Source: JAMZMI01 sp047632435 (GTDB lineage: Bacteria; Bacteroidota; Bacteroidia; Cytophagales; Cyclobacteriaceae). From it: a DNA stretch of 11,082 bases. Under the pieces are notes generated by a model. That model was not told the origin of the DNA. It was given only the letters and a program-made list of their open reading frames with translations, and did no database searches. Positions 1-7,600 of this stretch are shown in pieces (within the stretch, counting starts at the first letter, position 1; each line of letters starts with the position of its first letter). Location of the stretch: contig JBLICU010000102.1 in assembly GCA_047632435.1 (NCBI GenBank), positions 1 to 11,082 on the forward strand, in the 5' to 3' direction. Made by a program: the position numbers and the translations under genes.

Positions 1-431
1 AGGTTAATAGTAATAATTATTCTGGAGTATATGGCGGCCAGAAAATCGTAGATATAATCAAATTAGATGAGCCTTTGGACGTAGCTGAGGTAACCACACA
101 GTCTGCAGACGAATCATATAAACTTGTGCTAGAAAATGCGGGTGCTAGTTATAAAAGAGATGTTGTTGATAAAAGGGTGATTAAGGAAGTTTGTAATGGA
201 ACATTCAATTTTGGAGAGAATGGTATTATTGACTCTCAAGCTGATGTGGGTGGTTGGCCAGTTATGAAAACCAAAAAAGCAAAACGAGATAGTGATAAAG
301 ATGGAATACCAGATAGTTGGGAAAATAAGCATGGCCTTGATGCAAATGATGATAATGATTCAGCTTTGCGCACTATGGATTTATATTATTCAAACCTAGA
401 AGTATACCTCAATGAGTTGTTGGAACAATAG
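1..431 (+). CDS. Pectate lyase, PL1 family, C-terminal part (5' end outside window)
   Basis: This frame is open from the window edge (first full codon at base 3) to TAG at 429-431, so the gene starts upstream; the TTG at 75 is not a believable start. The visible ~142 residues match, segment by segment, the C-terminal end of the PL1 domain of the giant enzyme on the other strand in this window: an 'AGAS..RD..D.R...EV.NGT' block, then 'DVGGWP', then an acidic calcium-binding-like 'DSDKDGIPDSWE' segment, then a closing helix '.YYSNLEVYLNELLEQ'. PL1 enzymes cleave polygalacturonate by calcium-dependent beta-elimination; the catalytic part itself is off-window, so activity cannot be checked. Unlike the giant paralogue, this protein stops right after the lyase domain, with no methylesterase and no type IX sorting tail. 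It overlaps the following esterase gene by 20 bp, indicating one transcript. Confidence 0.85.
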   Translation, partial: VNSNNYSGVYGGQKIVDIIKLDEPLDVAEVTTQSADESYKLVLENAGASYKRDVVDKRVIKEVCNGTFNFGENGIIDSQADVGGWPVMKTKKAKRDSDKDGIPDSWENKHGLDANDDNDSALRTMDLYYSNLEVYLNELLEQ

Positions 432-1362
432 GTGTATTCAATTTCTGCTTTTAATCGCGGTAAACTTTGGTGTAGTTGCTCAAGTGCCCAAGGATACATC
501 ATATACAGCATTAACTACATTGATCAAACAGAAAAAACATTATCAGGGTGTTGCAATACCTTTAGTTGAGCCTTCAAAAAGAATAAGAGTAATAGCTGAT
601 ACGACATTCCTACAACTTGGCGAGAGACAGCTTCTCGCAGATTTATATTTTCCTGCAACTATAGACGAAAAACACCCTGGGATATTGATGATTCATGGAG
701 GCGGCTGGCGTGCTGGCGACAAGTTTTTAATGAAAAGCATGGCAATCAAATTCGCTGAAAAAGGATATACCGTGATGGTTCCAGAGTATAGATTGTCTCT
801 TGAAATTGGTTATCCAGCGGCCATTTATGATCTCAAAGCCGCCTTGCGATGGTTTAGGATTAATGCCAATCAATTTGGTTTGGATGATACAAGAATTGCA
901 ATTTTAGGATGTTCTGCAGGGGGGCAATTGGCGGCCCTTGTAGGGGTGACAGGTGGAACTGACGTCTATTATGAAGATCCGAAAATAAATATATCGAATA
1001 AGGTACAAGCCATAGTGGATATTGATGGTGTGCTAAAATTTAAGCACCCTGATTCGAGAGAAGGCAAGGTTGCGGCTGATTGGTTAGGAGGTGATTACGA
1101 AGAAGTATTTGAGAATTGGGAACAAGCATCAGCATTGAACCATGCGAATGAAAACACTCCGCCTACACTTTTTCTAGCAAGTAAGTATCCTAGGTTTTTA
1201 GCCGGGCATATGGAATATATGGAAATACTTGAACAGAATAGTATCATCGTAAGAAAGGTAGAAATGGGAGATGCACCTCATTCGTTTTGGCTGTTGGAAC
1301 CATGGTTTGATTCAACAATAAATCATGTTAGTATGTTTTTAAATGAAGTTTTGAATGATTGA
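412..1362 (+). CDS. Secreted alpha/beta-hydrolase esterase (acetyl esterase/lipase-like, BD-FAE type)
   Basis: A 316-residue protein with a likely signal peptide (hydrophobic residues ~9-23, probable cleavage after VVA, before Gln24), so exported. Alpha/beta-hydrolase signatures are clear: oxyanion-hole HGGG at 95-98, nucleophile elbow G-C-S-A-G with Ser168, and C-terminal His290 in 'APHSFWL'. The 'VDIDGV' and 'PRFLAG' blocks resemble the esterase/lipase family often found beside or fused to pectinesterases. Substrate is not shown; in this setting, removal of acetyl, methyl or feruloyl groups from pectin is the likely role (inference). Oddity: after 'PRFLAG' the sequence is HME, where I recall relatives having an Asp (GRD-like), so the catalytic acid is unclear; Glu268 is one candidate. 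The start at ATG 412 gives the signal peptide and overlaps the upstream lyase by 20 bp; the end overlaps the PL9 gene by 8 bp. Confidence 0.83.
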   Translation: MSCWNNRCIQFLLLIAVNFGVVAQVPKDTSYTALTTLIKQKKHYQGVAIPLVEPSKRIRVIADTTFLQLGERQLLADLYFPATIDEKHPGILMIHGGGWRAGDKFLMKSMAIKFAEKGYTVMVPEYRLSLEIGYPAAIYDLKAALRWFRINANQFGLDDTRIAILGCSAGGQLAALVGVTGGTDVYYEDPKINISNKVQAIVDIDGVLKFKHPDSREGKVAADWLGGDYEEVFENWEQASALNHANENTPPTLFLASKYPRFLAGHMEYMEILEQNSIIVRKVEMGDAPHSFWLLEPWFDSTINHVSMFLNEVLND

Positions 1363-3103
1363 TACAAAGCATTTGAAAGCTTATCTTTTTACAGTTGCTA
1401 TTTTAATCGCTTTTTGTCTCTTGGCATCTTGTGAAGACGTAGTTAAAGAAATCGAGGATATACTGGTTAGTAATGTTACGGTGGAAGGAGCATACATCAC
1501 TGATGGAGGATCAAGTCAAATGTCTGTTATAATTCTACCAGAGAATGCATCAGATCAGTCGGTAGAGTGGGGAGTTTCTAATGAAGCAATTGCTTCGATA
1601 GATAATGCTGGGAATTTAACGGCTGTTTCTAATGGGAACTTGACAGTAACAGCGATGGCTTTAGATGGTTCAGGTGTTATCGGAAAGAAGTTAATAGCCG
1701 TCGATGGCGTTTATGAGCCACCTGTGCTTGTTAGTAGTATCTCCATTTCTGGAGGTGACATCATGGAAGGCAAATCTCAAAAGTATACTGTTGGTATTTT
1801 GCCCGTAAATGCAAATGACAAAAAGGTGATTTGGACAGTTTCAGATAAGGAGTATGCTAAGATTGATTCTGCAGGTTATTTGACTCCATTGAAAAATGGT
1901 AATATTGTAATTAAAGCCTCGGCAAATGATCAGTCGGGAGTTGAAGCAGTATTACCAATCAATATTTCTGGCGTAAATGAAAACGTTACGGGAATAATAG
2001 TAGCCACCTCAAAAGAACTTTTGGATGCACTAGCGATCGTAAAGCCTGGTGAGTTTATTTATGTGAGAGAAGGTGCTTATATTTTTGGATCTACTTTAAG
2101 ATTGAGTACAAATGGACAGATCAATAATCTTATTTCTCTCATGGGATATCCAGGAGAGAAAAGACCAGTATTTGATTTTTCATCTATGTCGGAAAGCAGT
2201 GGTAACCGAGGAGTCGCTCTTTCTGGAGATTACTGGCACATAAAAGGTATTGAAATATATAAAGCTGGAGATAACGGACTAAATATCAGTAGTAGTAATA
2301 ATCTTATTGAATATTGTGCTTTTCATGAAAATGCAGATACTGGATTGCAAATAGGGGGTGGGGGTGCTAACAATACAGTGATTAATTCCGATTCCTATTA
2401 CAATGCAGATTCAAGTCTTGAAAATGCGGATGGTTTCGCTGCAAAACTCGATTGTGGCTCTGGTAATATATTCATTGGCTGTAGAGCATGGAATAACTTA
2501 GATGATGGCTGGGATGGCTATCTAAGAGGAGCAGATAATGTAAGTACAACGTATGAGAATTGTTGGGCTATTCGTAATGGATTTCTTAAAAATGGGTCGG
2601 TTGGAGCAGGAGATGGAAATGGCTTTAAAACAGGTGGTAGTGATACCAAAGATCTAAAGCATAATGCTACATTTAGTAATTGTATTGCAGCAGGGAATGT
2701 CTATGACGGATTTGATCACAATAGCAATAGGGGTAGCATTATTATTCATAATTCATCTGCTCATAGCAATGGAAGAAATTTCAACTTTAGTTCGAGTAAT
2801 ATAGCTGCCTCTCTTACGATTAAAAATTCTGTAACCTTAGCCGGAAATAGGGGTGATCAACTCAGTGCCACGGCTACTGACATTACAAATAATAGTTGGC
2901 AAGGAGGTATTAGTGCCACATCGGCTGATTTTGAAAATCTGGTGATCGATCAACTCTTAGGTGAGCGAAAATCGGATGGGAGCTTGCCAGATATCAGATA
3001 CATGCATTTGGTTACGGGGAGTGATCTGATTGACGCAGGTATTGACATAGGATTACATTTTAGTGGCGCTGCTCCCGATTTGGGGCCATTTGAATATGAT
3101 TGA
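1355..3103 (+). CDS. PL9 family pectate lyase, lipoprotein with two Big_2 Ig-like domains
   Basis: A 582-residue lipoprotein: hydrophobic segment ~10-25 ending in a lipobox, LLAS-Cys26. The residues after Cys26 are acidic (Glu27, Asp28), as in Bacteroidota lipoproteins sent to the cell surface. Residues ~36-117 and ~124-205 are two bacterial Ig-like (Big_2) repeats, each with an 'A.ID.AG.LT....G' core, likely spacers. Residues ~212-582 form a right-handed parallel beta-helix of PL9 type. The acidic calcium cluster is visible as Asp359 (ADGFAAKL) and Asp383, Asp384, Asp387 (NLDDGWDGY), and the proposed catalytic base as Lys425 (GNGFKTGG). Their order and spacing match those I recall for Pel9A of Erwinia/Dickeya. 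Expected reaction: beta-elimination of polygalacturonate; some PL9 enzymes act on rhamnogalacturonan I, which the sequence cannot decide. ATG 1355 overlaps the esterase by 8 bp, suggesting coupled translation. Confidence 0.92.
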   Translation: MIDTKHLKAYLFTVAILIAFCLLASCEDVVKEIEDILVSNVTVEGAYITDGGSSQMSVIILPENASDQSVEWGVSNEAIASIDNAGNLTAVSNGNLTVTAMALDGSGVIGKKLIAVDGVYEPPVLVSSISISGGDIMEGKSQKYTVGILPVNANDKKVIWTVSDKEYAKIDSAGYLTPLKNGNIVIKASANDQSGVEAVLPINISGVNENVTGIIVATSKELLDALAIVKPGEFIYVREGAYIFGSTLRLSTNGQINNLISLMGYPGEKRPVFDFSSMSESSGNRGVALSGDYWHIKGIEIYKAGDNGLNISSSNNLIEYCAFHENADTGLQIGGGGANNTVINSDSYYNADSSLENADGFAAKLDCGSGNIFIGCRAWNNLDDGWDGYLRGADNVSTTYENCWAIRNGFLKNGSVGAGDGNGFKTGGSDTKDLKHNATFSNCIAAGNVYDGFDHNSNRGSIIIHNSSAHSNGRNFNFSSSNIAASLTIKNSVTLAGNRGDQLSATATDITNNSWQGGISATSADFENLVIDQLLGERKSDGSLPDIRYMHLVTGSDLIDAGIDIGLHFSGAAPDLGPFEYD

Positions 3104-3109
3104 GATGGT

Positions 3110-3148
3110 ATGGAGTGAATCCTTGAAAGGGATTGATTCCATTTTTTT
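3110..3148 (+). terminator. Hairpin plus T-run between the PL9 gene and uxaC (terminator or attenuator)
   Basis: An inverted repeat starts seven bases after the PL9 stop codon. The left arm 3110-3123 pairs with the right arm 3129-3142 (11 Watson-Crick pairs, two G-T wobbles and one G-G mismatch) around a five-base loop. A run of seven T (3142-3148) follows at once, the form of an intrinsic terminator on the plus strand. Only 19 bases separate the T-run from the uxaC start, too few for a full promoter. It therefore either lowers uxaC expression by partial termination, or acts as a 3'-end stabilising or processing site for the lyase message. Confidence 0.72.
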
Positions 3149-3167
3149 GAATTAGAATACTGAAACA

Positions 3168-4598
3168 ATGAAAGAGTTCTTGGGTAAAGATTTCCTTTTG
3201 AGTAACAATACGGCTAGCAAGCTCTATCATGGCCATGCTGCTAATATGCCTATCATAGACTATCACTGTCACTTGTCACCAAAGGATATTGCAGAGAATC
3301 GCCGCTTCAAGAATATAACCCAAGCATGGCTAGAGGGCGATCATTATAAATGGAGAGCCATGAGGTCCAATGGAATTGAAGAATCCTATGTGACAGGACA
3401 TAAAAGCGATGAGGAGAAATTTCAGAAGTGGGCAGAGACGGTTCCTTTTACAGTGAGAAACCCGCTATATCACTGGACACATTTGGAGTTGAGAAGATAT
3501 TTTGGAATCAAAACAATTCTGAATGGTGAGACAGCTTCTATGATTTATAAAGAAGCATCTGATAAAATTAGTTCAGCTGAATTTTCCTGTCGTGAGATAT
3601 TGAAGAAGATGAATGTCAGAGCCGTATGCACCACGGATGATCCTTCGGATGATTTAAGATATCATTTGCAACTCGCCGAAGACGGCTATGAAGTAAAAGT
3701 ATTACCGACCTTTAGACCTGATAGCGTATATGCAATTGAGAATCCGAATGCTTACAAAGTGTATCTCAAAAAACTCGGGGATATCTCAGGAGTTGAAATT
3801 AACAACTATACTGACTTAATAGAAGCTCTGCAACAAAGAATCCATTTTTTCCACAAGGTTGGAGGCAGACTTTCTGACCATGGGTTGGATCAACTGTATG
3901 ACATTGAGTATTCAACGGAGATTTCCAAAGACATTTTTAATCTAGTATTGGCTGGTCAATTGCCAACAGATTTTCAGCAGAAGCAGTTTAAAATGGGGAT
4001 GCTGTTGCAATTGTGCAAAATGTACCACTCACAAGGCTGGACCCAACAATTTCATTTAGGTGCGATTAGAAATAACAATACCCGTATGATGCGTGAGTTA
4101 GGCCCTGATACTGGGTTTGATTCTATTGGAGATTTCTCTCAAATAAAAGCGCTCAGTCGTTTCATGGATAATTTGGATGATTCAAATGAATTAGCAAAAA
4201 CAATTTTATACAATCTCAATCCAAGTGACAATGCGGCTTTTGCTACCCTCTGTGGCAACTTTAATGATGGTTCTGTGACAGGTAAAATGCAATTCGGTTC
4301 TGGTTGGTGGTTTCTAGATCAAAAGAATGGTATGGAGAAACAAATCAATACCCTCTCTAATATGGGACTGTTGAGCAAGTTCGTTGGAATGCTAACTGAC
4401 AGTAGGAGTTTCATGTCTTTTCCAAGGCATGAATATTTCAGAAGGATACTTTGTAATCTGATAGGGGAAGACGTGGAAAATGGCGAATTACCTAATGACA
4501 TGAAACTGCTATCAGGTATAGTAGAAGACATATGCTTCTATAACGCTAATAATTATCTAAATCTTGATTTGAAAAAGGTCAGGGAATTGGCTGTCTAA
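3168..4598 (+). CDS. uxaC: Uronate isomerase (glucuronate/galacturonate isomerase)
   Basis: A 476-residue cytoplasmic protein without a signal peptide, of normal length for UxaC. It interconverts D-galacturonate with D-tagaturonate and D-glucuronate with D-fructuronate, the first step of hexuronate catabolism. Family hallmarks of this amidohydrolase-superfamily enzyme are visible: N-terminal metal-site 'DYHCHL' (31-36, His33 and His35), 'TDDPSDDL' (156-163), 'QFHLGAIRNNN' (293-303), 'FGSGWWF' (376-382) and 'LTDSRS' (409-414). All are intact and there is no frameshift. It is the only intracellular catabolic enzyme in the window and follows three secreted pectin enzymes by 64 bases, linking extracellular breakdown to galacturonate use. 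ATG 3168 is preceded by an A-rich leader without a Shine-Dalgarno motif, usual for Bacteroidota. A hairpin just upstream may set its level relative to the lyases. Confidence 0.97.
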   Translation: MKEFLGKDFLLSNNTASKLYHGHAANMPIIDYHCHLSPKDIAENRRFKNITQAWLEGDHYKWRAMRSNGIEESYVTGHKSDEEKFQKWAETVPFTVRNPLYHWTHLELRRYFGIKTILNGETASMIYKEASDKISSAEFSCREILKKMNVRAVCTTDDPSDDLRYHLQLAEDGYEVKVLPTFRPDSVYAIENPNAYKVYLKKLGDISGVEINNYTDLIEALQQRIHFFHKVGGRLSDHGLDQLYDIEYSTEISKDIFNLVLAGQLPTDFQQKQFKMGMLLQLCKMYHSQGWTQQFHLGAIRNNNTRMMRELGPDTGFDSIGDFSQIKALSRFMDNLDDSNELAKTILYNLNPSDNAAFATLCGNFNDGSVTGKMQFGSGWWFLDQKNGMEKQINTLSNMGLLSKFVGMLTDSRSFMSFPRHEYFRRILCNLIGEDVENGELPNDMKLLSGIVEDICFYNANNYLNLDLKKVRELAV

Positions 4599-4628
4599 AA
4601 CTGATTCAAATTTTAGAACCTAGAATAA

Positions 4629-4659
4629 AAATAAAGGTCATCATTGATGACCTTTATTT
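4629..4659. terminator. Bidirectional intrinsic terminator between convergent operons
   Basis: Bases 4629-4643 are an exact reverse complement of 4645-4659 (the right arm reads TGATGACCTTTATTT), giving a long perfect hairpin in the 71-base gap between the uxaC stop and the stop of the giant minus-strand gene. The arms end in A-rich (left) and T-rich (right) tracts, so the structure can work as a terminator in both directions, ending the uxaC transcript and the PL1-CE8 transcript. Confidence 0.88.
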
Positions 4660-4669
4660 ATTCCTAAGT

Positions 4670-7600
4670 CTATTCTTTAATGATTTTAAATACTTGAGTT
4701 TCATCATCTGAAGTGATTTTCAGAATATAAATCCCTTTTGAAATAGCCGAGAAATCGACAATGTTTTCATCTCTTTTTAGTTGCTGACTAAGGACTTGTT
4801 TGCCGTTCAAAGAATAGAGATTAATACTTGCTTGAAGATAAGTGAAAGGTATTCTTACTGTTAGAGCATTTGTAATTATCGGATTAGGGTATATGCCTAT
4901 GACTGATTCCGTTTTGTCACTTAACGGATCGATTGCTTCTACTACTTTGAATACTACCTGAGCAGAGACAGCTTTGTAATTGTTGTCTGCATCGAAGAAC
5001 ACTGATAGATTGTGCATGCCAATTTCTAATACTGTACCACTAGCAGGTGTATAAACTGCTGAAGTTGTAGTGCCCGTCACCATAGCATTCAACTCATCTG
5101 GCCCTAATGCTGTACCGTATTCAATATTCGATGGAGTTGGCCAGGTAATAACCGAAGCAGCTTTGTTGACCACAATTGAAACAGAGGAACTAGACTCTCT
5201 AAAATTATCATCTTCTGGAAATGTTACAGATAGGGTATGAGTTCCTGCATTTAGTTTTGTTCCTGCGGGTGGATCATAGACTGAAGCGCTGGAATTGCCT
5301 GTTGCGGTTGCGCTGAGCTGTGTTTCGTCAAGTACTGTTCCGTATGTGATAGAAGCAGGATTAGACCATGAAATCACGGTCGTTGGTTTTTCGGTGTAAC
5401 TGATACTGTTTGATTCCTCACTTAGACCACCCATTTCATTAGCCGCTCTCAGCTTGTATGCACCTGAAGAACCTTCAGTAGGTAAGGTGTAACTATTTGT
5501 AGTTATGTAATCAAAAAAGGAACCATCTTTGATGATTGCCCACCCTAAGACATAATCGCTATTTTCCCAACTGATTGTAGATCCGCTAATAGATATTAAT
5601 GGTATTGGAGATTGTTCTGTGAACAATCTCGGTTGCCAAGTGTCTGCACCTCCCAATACATTGTCCAGAGTGTAATTTGCAGCTTGTTCAGCAGTCAGTA
5701 CAGGGTTTAGAGTTACTGTGTTGCCATCTTTAGTGTAAGATGTTCTCCTTGAAGATAAGTCTACAGGACTTCCGCCATCCGTTAGACTATTGTATTCGGC
5801 AAAGACATATGGATTTACGTTCATTGGGTCTCCCCAGCCTCCGGCTTCTGGGAGCTTCTTCATAACAGTGTTCAAATACACTACTTGTGGTTTGTTCTGC
5901 CATGGTCTACCTAGTTTGTAGTTGCCATTGGTGGAAGAAAATCCATCAATTGTACAACTATTGAAGACATAACCCCAATTAGATGAAGTTGCTGCAGCAG
6001 ACACATGATTGCCAGATCGATCTTCCAAATAGATCAAACATTCTTGTAAGAAAACATCTCCATCACCAAAGATGAAATCTACGGTTCCGTGTATTTCTCC
6101 ATTTTCCCAATAAGCTCTCCCTTTACCTGTATAGTAGGTGTCCTGATTGCTTTTGAGCTTTACATTTTTAAAGATATTTCTATCTCCTTGATCTCTCAAT
6201 GCTACTGCACGTCCTTTAAATGAACCGGTTCGGTAATCCATTTTGTTAAGTATAGTCAGGTCTTGCATGTATATGTTTTTGGCATTTGGCTGAAGGTTGA
6301 GCGTAGGAGTGGTTCCAATTCCTTCGTCAGATGGGTCAGGGTTATTGAACAAGACAACACCTTCTGCGCTTTCACCAATGAATGAAGTGTTTGCTACATT
6401 GAAAAAGGTTTGTTGTGTGCCATCACCTGTTGTGTTTCCTAAATCATACTCTCCATTTGGTAGGAAAATATGAAATCTGATACCTGTTGACGAATTGGAT
6501 TGTGCTGCTGCCAATGCCGCTTTGATATCTCCATCTTTTCCCACAATAAAGTCAAATGTTTTCTTTGTAACTGAAGGTCTGTTTAAGGTGGTGAAAGCAA
6601 TACTTATAGGAGTAGCAAGTGTGTTATCAGTAAGGTCAGAAACTAGATTTCCCTGTAATTCAAAAGTGTATTCGGTATTGTAATCAAGGCCAACATATGG
6701 AAATGAAATGGTCTTGCCCGAAACAAAAGGTGAAAGGTTTTCTCCATTCAAAGTTGCAACTGTGGCATCAGCGATCTTTATTCTCTCGTCAAAAGTGAGC
6801 ACTACTTTTCCAGAAGAGGAAGATCCTGTAGCTTCATTCTCCGGAACGGAACTCATAAGAACAGGTGCTGTGCCATCATCGACAATTTTCTCAACACCCG
6901 TCACATAAATTGCCGATATAGTAGTGCCATCTTTTTCAGAAGTTGCACCTACCAAAGCAGAAGTGTAATCAGGAATCCATCGGATATAGACTGTTGATGA
7001 GTTATTTGCCGCCGCAGGGAGAGTGAATTCTCCCGGATTTAGAATTTTGGCAGTAGTCAATTCATAAGAGCCTACAGTGGTGAAATTTTCACCATCTAAG
7101 GAATATTCACATTTCTGTACAGAATAAGCATTGTAATTGAACAACAGGTCTGCAGCTACTTTGATATTGGTATAATCGGCTGCATTGAAGCTGATTTGAT
7201 AATAATACTTATCAGCAAGATTATTCCAGTTTACTGCCGCACCTTCTGCAGACTCATATCCTCCAGATCCTGCAGTTGATTTATCCAACCAACTAGATGT
7301 GCCCCCAGTCTCATTTCTGAGTATTAGAGATGAAGACTGATTAATGTCCTGAGCATAGAAATCTGCGGCTCTTCCCTGACTTCCAGGTAGGTAAAAGTCC
7401 CAACCAACAATGTAGTCTTTAGCACTATAGGTGGCTGTAATGTTACTGGTTTCATTGATTGTTATTGATAGGTCAGCACTTGTTTCGCCATTATCCCAGT
7501 TTGTGAATGTAAGAATAGGGTTGCTTTTTGCGGTGATAGTGACGTTAGTGCCATTTTCATACATTCTTTTATTATCAATTATTTCACCTTCGGGCGAAAA

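Noticed and set aside
129..332. Minus-strand reading frame inside the PL1 fragment, with similar short frames at 2950-3168, 3060-3272 and 4319-4531
   Set aside because: These lie opposite well-supported genes, have no recognisable motifs and look like chance frames.
75..431. A small 118-residue gene starting at TTG 75
   Set aside because: The same frame is open to the window edge and the residues before it continue the protein, so this is the tail of a larger PL1 gene.
2980..3060. Possible internal promoter for uxaC (TGCATTTG near 3004, TACATTTT near 3053)
   Set aside because: Each differs from the TAnnTTTG consensus and lacks a convincing -33 TTTG at proper spacing; too weak to list as a feature.
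4934..5386. Possible tandem DNA repeat or CRISPR-like array
   Set aside because: The repetition is at protein level (YGT Ig-like domains) with strongly diverged DNA; there are no identical short repeats with regular spacers.
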